A DNA stretch of 24,572 nt from Chara braunii. Its lineage: Eukaryota > Streptophyta > Charophyceae > Charales > Characeae. The notes below the pieces were generated by a model. That model was not told where the DNA came from and made no database searches. It saw only the letters and a program-made list of their open reading frames with translations. Each line of letters opens with the position of its first letter. Position 1 is the stretch's first letter. The stretch spans positions 571,681 through 596,252 of the forward strand of contig BFEA01000447.1 in NCBI GenBank assembly GCA_003427395.1, read 5' to 3'. The position numbers were made by a program, and so were the translations under genes. Below are positions 1 to 8,964 of this stretch, one piece after another.

Positions 1-60
1 CGTTTCAGGCGGCGCACTACTTGTGGCCGCCTGACACCGTGCTTAGTGCTGTAGCTTACG
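1..60 (+). repeat. Possible 3' end of the 5' LTR of element A
   Basis: The 60 bases before the putative primer site end in CTTACG. The putative 3' LTR starts with TGTGAG, whose inverse is CTCACA, so the two ends differ from a perfect terminal inverted repeat only by two transitions. I could not align these 60 bases convincingly to the sequence after 5666, so this is an inference from position. Confidence 0.3.
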
Positions 61-73
61 TGGCATTAGGACC
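61..73 (+). other. Putative primer-binding site of element A
   Basis: The 13 bases TGGCATTAGGACC match the plant initiator-Met tRNA primer site (TGGTATCAGAGCC) at 9 of 13 positions, and all four differences are transitions. The site lies just inside the possible LTR end and about 115 bases before the gag ATG at 189, which is where a primer site is expected. Decay makes the call uncertain. Confidence 0.35.
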
Positions 74-188
74 CGAGCGTGACAGGTTTCTGTTCCGCTA
101 GCTTAGGGAGAGACAGCAGCAGCAGCGGAGAGCTAGGGCTGCCGAGGCAAGCAGAGCTTTGGCAAGCGAGGCAGCTACTTCAGCAGTC

Positions 189-1960
189 ATGGCCACTGCT
201 GCGCAGCAGAGTTCCCAGGCCAGTAGTTCAGGGACGGTTGGGGCGACGGTCGCACAAACTCTGAGTCAGTCCGCTGGTGTTATGGCAAGCCAGCAGTTAG
301 TGTTGACTCCCAAGGAGATCGCCATACAGAGAGCAAGTGCCCAGGAGGCACGACTACAGCAGGCGTTAGATGAAATATAGGCAAAGAAAGAGAGAATGAT
401 CAGAAGAAGGTCTAGGATGCAGCGGCGTCAAGCGAACATTAGAGAGTTGGAGGAGATGGACCTGACCAACATGGATGAGGATGTGAGGACCGTGAGGACA
501 GTCCTGCTAGATGTAGTAGAGATGCAGGACTACCACACGTCGCTCTTGCAGGACATTCAACTGAGCCTGGCCATGCTGGTCGGGCGAGTTCAGGCAGCAC
601 CATCACCATCAGGGCCCGGTGTCTGGCCCGTGGTACAACCTCCTCCTTTTGTCCCACCGATGACTGGAGTATCCCCATTCACAGCATCTCCAGATTCTGG
701 GCAGGCCGTTTCCCTACTTGGTATGCCTTTGACAGGCGGGTTAGCAGCAGGTCCTACTGTACGGGTTCCTGTCCAAACAATGTTTACCCAACCTCCGTTG
801 CAGACTGCCGTAACCAGGCAGCCTGCTGTCTCGCAGCCAGCACAGCCGCATGGGACACACCCCCAACAGCAGCTAGTGCAGCAGCCTGCACACAAAGGTC
901 CATAGTCTGGAGTGGTGCAGGTCCCGGGACAAGGTCAGTGGGTTCCTAAGACTGCCATAGCGTCACCCAAACCCTTCTCAGGAGATAAAAGGGGTGAGGA
1001 CCTTGACACTTGGCTGAGGTCGGTGTCGGTTTATGTGAAGTGCAGGTTAACCTTGCCGCATGAGGAAGTGCTTGTGGCAGCCTCCTATCTTGAGGGGAGT
1101 GCAGCCAGATGGTTGAGCGGGTACGTAGAACTTCAAAGCTACGGGCATGACTTCCGCGCTTGGGCAATCAACCAGAAACTGGATGACTTCCTTAAGCTGT
1201 TGGAAGAAAGGTGGCATGATCTGCAGGAGGCCCAAAAGGCCACTGATGCGATCCTGACTTCGAGCTCTAGAACGTTCAAGTCAGTAAGGGACGCTACAGA
1301 CACAGTAGAGCGTTTGATCTATGTACTTGGAGTGCGCTATGACACCCAGGTCTTGCTTACCACCTACCTGAGGTGTCTACCCATAGGACTCAGGAATCAG
1401 TTGGCAGTTGAGGCCATGATAACCGTACACAACTTTCCCTCGTTTAGCAAGAAGGCCTTGGATCTAGAGGCCAAGATCGGGCATGGGCACCAACCCACGA
1501 CGGATGGTAGGAAGAAGGCACTGCCTCCTAACTGGAAGGCGAAGGGTCGCATAATGTTCGTCGACAACGATGTATCAACCATATAATTAGACGACGACTT
1601 CCATGAAGGAGTAGGCTCAGAGGCAGGCAGCGCAAAGGTTTCAGGGGGTGGAGCAGTCGCTGCCTCAGTGCATAAAGGTAAGGCGGCCGATAGATGTCGC
1701 GGAGGCTCCCGGTCTAGGAGTCAAGTAGACCCCAATGCTCCTCCATGGGAGAAAGCGGGTCTTACGGAGGACGTGCGGAGAGACCGTTACACCCAACAGG
1801 GTTGTATCCGTTGTGGCCAGTATGGCCATAACCAATTCAAGTGACGGAATAAGAAGGTGACGGAAAAGATCCCGCCTACGATGGGGCAGGCGTCGGTCTC
1901 CTCCGCTTCCATAGGTAGCAATGTCGCCAGCAGTTCTGGCACTGCACCGGGAAACACGTC
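189..1960 (+). pseudogene. gag: gag of element A (capsid plus zinc knuckle), broken
   Basis: Gag would form the virus-like particle and bind RNA. The first ATG in frame is at 189. The frame continues through stops at 378 (TAG), 903 (TAG), 1584 (TAA) and 1842 (TGA). After a Gln/Pro-rich N-terminal part (about 600-950), the capsid-like region (about 960-1500) has the features PFSGD, LEGSAARWL and LDLEAKIG typical of retrotransposon gag. A zinc knuckle CIRCGQYGH follows at about 1804-1830, but its last Cys codon is replaced by the 1842 stop. The frame then breaks near 1955. The first three stops could each come from a Gln codon by one C-to-T change. This copy is non-functional. Confidence 0.8.
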
Positions 1961-2660
1961 GGGCCGGTAGGAATTGTAGTTGTTCCTACTAGGGTCGAGG
2001 TGGTGGATACACCCTCACCATCTCGAGAGATGGCCCAAGCTACTGACTCCGTTGTTGTCCCGCAAACACATTTGGACCAATCGATCCTCTGTTCGATGAG
2101 TGTGTTTGAGTCCTTAGAGGAGCTAGAGGAGGAGTGGTCTAGATCAGACCCGTTAGCTTCTTGGGCGGCCATGGCTTAAGCTTCTAAGGGTGAGTTGTTC
2201 GTCGACGAGGTAGATATAGGCGGCCGCAAGGCCGGGGCCTTTTACGATACTTGCTCGACGAGGAACTTTATCAAGTGCGCGTGCGTTGAGAGGCTGCGCT
2301 TACAGGGGCAAGTGCAGCGCCTGAGTCGACCAGTGGAGTAGACCTGTGCCAACAAACAACGCATGGTAGTCAATACTACCTTAAAGACATTGAGTGTCAT
2401 TTCCCATACGCGGGAGGGGAACTGAGACATAGAATCTCATTCCTAGTCAACGATGATCTCTCAATGGATATCTTGTTAGATATGTACTATATTTCGGTTG
2501 CACAACCCCAATTTGACTGCGACCGAAAAGTGGTCAAACACACTTTGCCCGGAGGGGGGACCGCCAGATTACGTAAGTTCAAAGCTAGTAGTCTGATCGA
2601 GTCCTAAGGATGCATGTGCGCGGCCGTGTTCTACAATTATTATAAGCAAAAATCCGGAGG
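1961..2660 (+). pseudogene. pol: Aspartic protease region of element A pol, broken
   Basis: This would be the retropepsin that cleaves the polyprotein. The best candidate active site is YDTCSTRNFI at about 2243-2272, which resembles the D-S/T-G-A/S-T-x-N-F-I core, but the Gly after D-T is Cys here. An acidic Ser/Glu-rich linker (about 2090-2170) precedes it. Stops lie at 2177 (TAA), 2339 (TAG) and 2605 (TAA), and frame changes occur near 2385 and 2650. A hydrophobic stretch ending DLSMDILLDM (about 2455-2485) fits the C-terminal half of the fold. The domain call rests on motif and position only. Confidence 0.6.
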
Positions 2661-2665
2661 AGGGT

Positions 2666-3521
2666 ATGTACTTAGTTTATGTCTCTGTAGAGGGCGAGCC
2701 GGTGAAAATGCCACCAGAGATAGAGGGAGTGGTCGCTAAATACCCTTATCTATTCGAGGAGCCGAAAGGGGTTGTTGAGAGGGAGGTCGCCCATGCGACA
2801 GAGATTATCCCAGGGTCTAGTATTCCGAAGGGTAGGATCTATCAGATGTCTCCAGCTGCGCTCGATAAGCTTCGTCGGCAACTCAAGGAACTCAAAGAGA
2901 AGGGTTGGATCCGGCCTAGTGTTTCCCCTTATGGATCTCCTGTCCTTTTTGTACCGAAGAAGGGGGGAACCTTGAGGATGTGCATTGAGGGGCCTCAATG
3001 CCATCACTGTGAAGAAAGCAGAGACACTACCGCGCATCGATGACTTATTGAACCGAGTGCAAGGGTGCCGGTACTTCAGTAAGATAGATCTGAAGTCCGG
3101 GTACCATCAAATTGCAATCCGGCCTGAGGACAAACACAAAACCGCTTTTCAGACCAGGTACGGTCTGTACGAGTTTGTGGTGATGCCTTTCGGCCTTTGC
3201 AATGCTCCTGGCACCTTTCAGCACGCCATGAACCGGATCTTTCATGACTACTTGGACAAGTTTGTCATCGTGTACCTTGATGACATACTTATCTTTAGTA
3301 GGATTGTCGAGGGGCATGTTGGCCATTTAGATAAAGTCCTTAGCCTCCTTCGGCAGCACCAGTTCAAGATCAACCGGGAGAAGTGTGAGTTTGGTCGCAC
3401 TCGGATCTTGTACTTGGGTCATGAGATTTCCGCGGAGGGATTGAAGCCCGATGATGCGAAGGTGGCCAGCATTCGTGACTGGCCGCGTCCTCAGTCTGTG
3501 ACTGAGATGAGGTCCTTCTAA
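2666..3521 (+). pseudogene. pol: Reverse transcriptase domain of element A
   Basis: This domain copies the element RNA into DNA. Visible motifs are PKGRIYQMSP, GWIRPSVSPYGSPVLFV, DLKSGYHQI, FVVMPFGLCNAPGTFQ and the catalytic YLDD at 3273-3284, all standard for Ty3/Gypsy RT. The frame changes near 2990: relative to element B, about five bases are missing right after RMCI, which removes the conserved D-Y-R motif. A TAA at 3519 then interrupts the junction with the RNase H region, and the same frame continues past it. Catalytic residues survive but the reading frame does not. Confidence 0.9.
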
Positions 3522-3524
3522 GGG

Positions 3525-4075
3525 ATGACCGGCTACTGCCGTAACTTTGTAAAGAACTATAGCATAGTGGCCGCCCCTTTGACGGACCTGACACGCCTTG
3601 ACACCCCATGGGAGTGGACAGACAGGTGTGAAGCTGCCTTCAGACATCTGAAGCACTCCTTAACACACCATGAGGTCTTCAAACTTCCTAATCCTAACAA
3701 GCCATTCATAGTAACCGCGGATGCCAGCCAGTATGGCATTGGCGTCGTGCTTGCGCAGCAGGAGGGGCCAAAGTTGAGGCCAGTCGAGTACATGTCCAAA
3801 AAAATGCCCTCTCATAAGTTTGCTAAGTCCACCTATGAGAAGGAGCTCTATGCGACCTACAAGGCGCTAACCCACTGGAGGCACTACCTCCTTGGGAGGT
3901 TCTTCTACGTCATGACTGATCATTAGACCCTGAAGTGGATGAGAACCCAGCCAGTGCTCTCCGATGCGCTGAAACGCTGGATCGAAGTCATTGAGCAGTA
4001 TGACTACGAACCCAGTACATCAAAGGGAAGTATAAGAAAGTTGCTGACGTGTTGTCGCGTAGGCCGGACTTCCTG
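3525..4075 (+). pseudogene. pol: RNase H domain of element A
   Basis: RNase H removes the RNA strand during cDNA synthesis. The tether region begins with MTGYCRNFVKNYS. The catalytic acidic residues are visible in TADASQYGIG (about 3715-3744), STYEKELYA (about 3829-3855) and MTDH (about 3915). A TAG at 3924 directly follows MTDH, where many Gypsy elements carry Gln, so one C-to-T change would explain it. The frame shifts near 4010, and the domain-end motif VLSRRPDF appears in the next frame at about 4046-4072. It lies between RT and integrase, as usual for Ty3/Gypsy. Confidence 0.85.
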
Positions 4076-5623
4076 GGTGCGCTGATCACTGACTTTGGGC
4101 GTGCGGACGAGGTTACTCAGCCCCTGGTGGAAGCCTATCGCGAGGATCAATTTATGTCAAAGATCATAAGCAGACTCGAAGCGAACAACAAAGTTACTTC
4201 TGACGAGTTTGTAATGGTCAATGGCCTGCTGTTCCTTGAGAAGGTCGGGTTTAAACGTATGTGTGTACCTAATCAGGAGTCTTTGCGTAGTTTATTTTTA
4301 GGAGAGTGCCATGACGCCACTGGACATTTTGGTTATAAGAAGACTGCAGCCAACCTGCTGCAACAGTTCTGGTGGCCGACAATGATGAGAGACGCCAAGC
4401 TGTACGTGGAGACTTGTCAGGTCTGTCAGAGGGACAAGCCACGTACACAGGCCCCTCTTGGGCTTCTCAAGCCCCTTCCGATTCCGGAAAGGCCTGGTGA
4501 AAGCCTGTCCATGAATTTCATGGACACGCTGGTCACCTACAAGAGCGGAATGAGACACATCTTCGACATTGTGGATAGTTTAGTAAGTACGTTAGGTTAG
4601 TCGCAATGCATGAAACAGCAAAGACCGAGTACGTGATTAGAGTATTCAAAGAGAACTGGGTCAGAGACTTTGGGCTTCCAAAGTCTATCGTGTGTGACCG
4701 GGATGTCCGATTTACCAGTGAGTTGTGGAAGGCTGCAGCTGCAGAACAGGGAACACAACTGCAGATGACTTTTGGGAACCACCCAGAGGCAAATGGGCAA
4801 GCAGAGCAGCTGAACCACGCTGTACAACACCTGCTGAGGCATTATATCAAGCCTAACCAGGTGGACTGGGATGAGAAACTTGCTCTCATCGCCAGTCTGT
4901 AGAACAACGTTGTGCACAGCGCAACAGGGGTGAGTCCTAACAGCCTGCTGCTGACCTTCAAGCCTATACTGCCCCTAGACTTCCTACCACCGGAAAACCA
5001 GCCGACTGCTGCACCAGGCACCTTAGAATTTGCCTATCAATATGAATGCCTGATGCAGCAAGTTGTAGAGCAAATGCATAGAGCACAGGCGGCAATTATA
5101 GAGTCTGAGAACAAGCATCGCCGCCCATCTACATTCCAAGTAGGAAACAAAGTCTGGGTCAAAGCCTCTGAACTAGGACAAGAGCATGGGATCTCCTGCA
5201 AGCTCATGCCACAGTACTTTGGGCCATGGGAGGTTCTAGACATTGTCGGGGATGATCCGGACGGGCCGTCATATGTAACCCGATCCCTGGACACCTTCGC
5301 ACCTACCCTGTTTTTCACGCCTCCAAGCTCGCACCTTTCGGGGAAACTGGTCAGTTTCCCTCTCGTTGCTCAATGCTGCCCCCAACCATGGATGGAGAGG
5401 TCAACATCGACGACATTGTGGACCACAGAAAAATGCCAGTTCCAAGACCGCCAGGCAGGGGACGCCCTCCTAAGCCGAAGCTGCAATCTCGCTTTCGGTT
5501 CAGACATCACACTGATCCTAAGGAGGACAAATGGTTTACCCAGGAAGAACTGATGCAGACCGCTCCACAGGCTGTTGCTCATTACGAGAAGTCACTGCAG
5601 AAAGGAAAGCGCCAGATTGAGTA
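4076..5623 (+). pseudogene. pol: Integrase of element A with chromodomain-like tail and AT-hook-like motif
   Basis: Integrase inserts the cDNA. The zinc-binding HHCC region is complete: CHDATGHFG (about 4308-4335) and CQVC (about 4417-4428). The catalytic core has acidic residues in FMDTL (about 4519), VCDRD (about 4692) and GQAEQLN (about 4797). The GPF/Y-type module reads YFGPWEVLD (about 5218-5244). FHASKLAPF follows in another frame, then a tail with DDIVDHRKM and WFTQEELMQTA...HYEKSL, which resembles a degenerate chromodomain. Within it, PGRGRPPKPK (about 5454-5485) resembles an AT-hook. Breaks are a one-base loss near 4581, a TAG at 4900 and a frame change near 5282. The frame ends at 5621-5623. 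Confidence 0.85.
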
Positions 5624-5651
5624 ATTTGAACTTCTCAGAGGATTGTCGAAG

Positions 5652-5665
5652 TATGGAGGAGGGAA
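5652..5665 (+). other. Polypurine tract of element A
   Basis: A purine-rich run (ATGGAGGAGGGAA) ends directly before TGTGAGGCTC. This is the expected arrangement of plus-strand primer and 3' LTR start, 30 bases after the integrase frame ends. Confidence 0.55.
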
Positions 5666-6450
5666 TGTGAGGCTCAAGGCCTTGAGGATCCCTATTGGGC
5701 CCTGTTTTCAGCAGTGTCGGCCTACCTAAGTGAAGGCAGGCCCGACCCAGGACGAGAGGCCTATTTTGGCTTATCACGCGACTGGGAAATTCAGGCAGTT
5801 GCGAGACGCCAGTTGGTTGAGGAAACCCAGGCCCTGCCTTCCTTTCACAAATGTATCTGAGGCAGGCCCTGGGCTAGACACGGTGCATGGACTGCACACA
5901 GGCCGCTGACAGTTGGACACGGGTAACCACCCTAGGCCCTGTGTCTGATTCCCTTGGACCGGGGCTCAGCCACTTGGGGCCTACCGGAAGCTTCTGGGCA
6001 GGGGCCCAGCATACTAGCATAGCCAGGCAGCATGCAGCAGGCAGGACACTTCCATATAGGAAAGTGCCTGCCTCCGCACTGGACATTCTGGCACTCGCTA
6101 CATGCTGCACTACTGGCAGGCAAGTGCCCACGTGCTCACGGGCGAACAAGGGACACACAGGCAACCATAGCCGAGTTGGCCTGCGAGGTGCTGGATGGGG
6201 CACATAGTGGTCCTTGGGAGCATGTGGCATCTTTGTGGGGGATTGAGGTTGTGAGTGATGCGAGTGCTTGAGGCGAACGGCATTGGCCGAGAGCTGCTCG
6301 AACTTCGGGGAGTTGTTGACGTCACCAGCGACATTGAGGATAGGTAAGATAGGATCTGCCATTTGAAGTCTGGGCGCAGAGCGCCAGATAGGGAATCGAC
6401 ATTGGTTCATTGTTGATGATGATGAGACTATTCCAACATTGTCACTTGTG
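5666..6450 (+). repeat. Probable partial 3' LTR of element A and unassigned sequence
   Basis: The segment starts with TGTGAG after the polypurine tract, as an LTR would, and stops at the first base of element B. I see no convincing match to bases 1-60, so either element B interrupted the LTR before its end, or the LTR ended earlier and the rest is old host sequence. No coding frame here is supported. A 33-base imperfect hairpin lies at 6040-6072. The five bases before 6451 (TTGTG) would be the left target duplication of element B, but its right partner is not visible. Confidence 0.4.
6040..6072. other. Imperfect hairpin
   Basis: GGCAGG at 6040-6045 pairs with CCTGCC at 6067-6072, and CACTT/CC pairs with GG/AAGTG inside, with two small bulges. 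The loop is ATATA. I do not know a function; it may be an LTR or transcript structure. Confidence 0.4.
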
Positions 6451-7436
6451 TGCAATGACTTGCTGATTCCGACTGCCGAGACTGACTTGCGAGGTTGTAC
6501 AGTATGCTGTGTGCTTGCTGTGTTTTTGGTCTGCGCTGAGGGCCGCCCGCTATTCTAAAAATAGCTGGGACTAACACCCGTAAGGGCTGAGTGGTTACCG
6601 GCCCTAAGTGGCCCCGAGCCCTAAGTGCAGCACTAGGACCGGTTTCGTAGAGGCCGAGTAGGCCCTAACTGAACCGGTACCGGTAGACCCTAGGCTAGCG
6701 GAGTGTAGAATCTACAAGTAGGATAGGGTAGAACTGTTTAGGACCTTTTGGCAGTTCATTTTCGCGATACAACGTTTGGAGCCAAGGAGCGTTGCAACGG
6801 TGATTGTCTGCAGGCGGTACCCTGAGACCCTCACCGTGGACAGCAGCCATAGCCAGCCTGCTAAGGGCTTGCCNTAGCTGGGGCATCCCCTGCGCATCAA
6901 CCNTGTGGGTTTCTGCGAGTGGCTGGGCTGTGTGGAGACTCCTCACTGAGTCTATGTGGGTGGCGGCAGCCATAGCTGCCGGTTCTTCGTNAGAGTTGTT
7001 CAGCGGCACTGAAGACTTCATCGCAGGATCTGTTCTTCATCTGGGTGGTTGGCNCTGGCCTCTGGGAGGCCATTCAGTGTGGCGCTACTAACTGGGTGTA
7101 GGGTAGAGAGTGGAGTGTGAGGTTCTGAGANTGGCGAGATACTGGAACAAACTCTGTAACGATTTTTGGTTACTTGGCTCATCATCAGTGTGTATTCCAN
7201 TTGTTATCTTCGCAGGTTCTTTNTTGTGATTGGTTGTTGGGAGTATNGTCAGAGAGTGAGAAACANTGTNTGTCCTCTCCCCATCTGTGCATGGTTGTGC
7301 TTCCGCTATCTACTCTGATCTGTGTGCAGTTTGGACTCTGTCTCCTCTCCCCCTTCTCTTGTGCATGTATGGGCGTGTATAAGATCGTCTGTGTGTGAGT
7401 GGCGGTAAAAATCGTCAGACAACCAAGTTCATAACA
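6451..7436 (+). repeat. 5' LTR of element B (986 bp)
   Basis: The LTR starts TGCAATGA and ends ATAACA, giving the TG...CA ends of an LTR; the primer site starts two bases later. The first 293 bases recur at 14152. The remaining 693 bases have no partner in this window because the 3' LTR is cut. Ten isolated N bases lie between about 6870 and 7270. A TATAAG at 7378-7383 is a weak core-promoter candidate; it would leave only about 50 bases to the LTR end, so I do not rely on it. Confidence 0.88.
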
Positions 7437-7438
7437 GT

Positions 7439-7450
7439 TGGTATCGGAGC
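7439..7450 (+). other. Primer-binding site of element B (initiator-Met tRNA type)
   Basis: TGGTATCGGAGC matches the plant initiator-Met site TGGTATCAGAGC at 11 of 12 positions. It lies two bases after the LTR terminal CA. The primer tRNA assignment follows from the known site, not from a tRNA seen here. Confidence 0.8.
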
Positions 7451-8964
7451 GAGATTGGAATTGGAGCACTAAGGGTTGAGTGCAAAGGGCATCTTCTTCA
7501 TCCTGGCGAGATATTGGCGAGAGTTTCATGGCGATTCATCTTCCCTAGTACTGAGTCAACAAGGAAGAAGATTTCAAGCGGTGGATTCAAGAGTGCAGTG
7601 CTTGTACTGAGCAAGCGCACTGGGCCTGTCAGGGCGCTTGTCTGGAAGTGGCGAGAACAGGGTCAATTCGCCATAGCCAACCCCGGGGGTAGTGTGCGAA
7701 GTACCCCTGAGTGGCGAAATACCCTTGGAGACTTCAGGGATTGCTGAGCGGCTTCATCCCTGAGTCGCGCTGAGGGTGATTGACAGTCTGTGTCAATCAC
7801 AAGTAAAAATAACCCCATCTGGGGCTATTTATAGCATCAGCGGATCTCAGGTCCTGTGGCAAGATTTTCATCAGTTGGCAATTTGGGTGCCACAGGGTCA
7901 GATTCAGTGAATCTGATTGAAGGGTCTGAAGCGCATCAGGGTCCTGAATAAGATCAACAATATTGAAGCAGTTCTGTGCGTGGGACAGTGAGGAAGAAGC
8001 TCTGGAAGACACTGGCGAGATGAGGGTAGCCAGATCTTCATCAACCTCTGCCAGATACTCTGAAAGTGAGTCTGTTCCATGCACCTACCTGTATAGCGAT
8101 TCATATAGGATTAGATTAGTCAGTAATAATGGTCTATCTGTCTGTCAGTGACTGGATGTGAAAATCGCAGACTGCATGACAGCCATAGCCATCTCTCCCC
8201 TACCTTCCTCTGCTCATTTCTCATCCTCTGTTGAATCTTTTCAATCCAAAATTGCTTTGTGACCGCTTAACAGTATTGCGCTGGATTTGGGATGCTCAGA
8301 CTGTGAATCCTGCACTGGAAAAGTAGTGATACTGTGAATTGTAGTTTTGCGCTGAATCTATTTATAGCCTGTGCTATCTAGGGTCAATCATAACTTCAAT
8401 TCTGTCCGTCATAATTCAATTCTATCAGTCCCCAGTAAATCGCAATTCAAAAACAGTCATTCTTGCAGAAGCGCTAGACTGGACTTCTAGTATTTCACTG
8501 GAAACAGTGAATACTGTACTTCGCCATACCCTAGGGTATGGCTGCCAGAGTCATCAGGGTCGAAAATTGAGGCTGAGTTGGAATTCAGGGTTCCTGACTG
8601 AATCGCTCTGCTTACGTGATCTTTCTAGTCTGTACTTGCCATTTTTTATCATTCCCACTGATTTCTCTTGCTTTCTAGTGGGCACTGGAAATCTAGTGTT
8701 TCTCTGGAAGAGTAGTGGATTGTGTTTACTAATTCCAGTGTGGTGCAAGGTCAGTAAAAGGAAATCGTGTGATTGATTTTGCTGGACTAACTGTCTGTCT
8801 GACCCCTGACCCCAGAGAAACAGTTCCAACCCAAACCGTTTGTGCCTACTCACCCACCTGACTCTTGTGATTGAGGTAGCAGCGATTTCTGAGTGCCTGA
8901 AGGGATCTGCATATCGCTGCCCACTCTCTGTTGTCTGTTTACCTTGTGTTCTTGAAAGAGGAAA
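7451..8964 (+). other. Long non-coding leader of element B
   Basis: About 1.5 kb separates the primer site from the gag ATG. No frame in it looks like a conserved protein. The 11-base string CTATTTATAGC occurs twice (7825-7835 and 8358-8368); on the minus strand it reads GCTATAAATAG, which contains a good plant TATA box. The leader may hold packaging or translation signals that I cannot recognise. Confidence 0.6.

Larger units (their letters stand above)
1..6450 (+). mobile_element. Element A: degenerate Ty3/Gypsy (chromovirus-like) LTR retrotransposon
   Basis: Domains run in Ty3/Gypsy order: gag, zinc knuckle, protease, RT, RNase H, integrase, then a chromodomain-like tail. The sequence shows ten in-frame stops (378, 903, 1584, 1842, 2177, 2339, 2605, 3519, 3924, 4900). 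Frame breaks lie near 1955, 2385, 2650, 2990, 4010, 4581 and 5282. No part can make a full polyprotein. The left end is cut by the window. The right end is uncertain: an LTR-like TG follows a polypurine tract at 5666, and element B begins at 6451. Assignment to Ty3/Gypsy is firm; the outer limits are inferred. Confidence 0.85.

Noticed and set aside
14-28. Shared ACTTGTG at 17-25 and at 6444-6450 as evidence that element B split the LTR of element A
   Set aside because: Only seven bases agree; the flanking sequence does not align.
1-60. Possible match of bases 1-60 to about 5843-5905 (shared TTTCA and GACAC-GTGC strings), which would give a short LTR
   Set aside because: Needs gaps and leaves about half the positions mismatched; not better than chance by eye.
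5874-6455. Minus-strand open frame of 193 codons opposite the probable LTR of element A
   Set aside because: No recognisable domain, composition follows the GC-rich DNA, competing frames lie in the same stretch, and it ends at the junction with element B.
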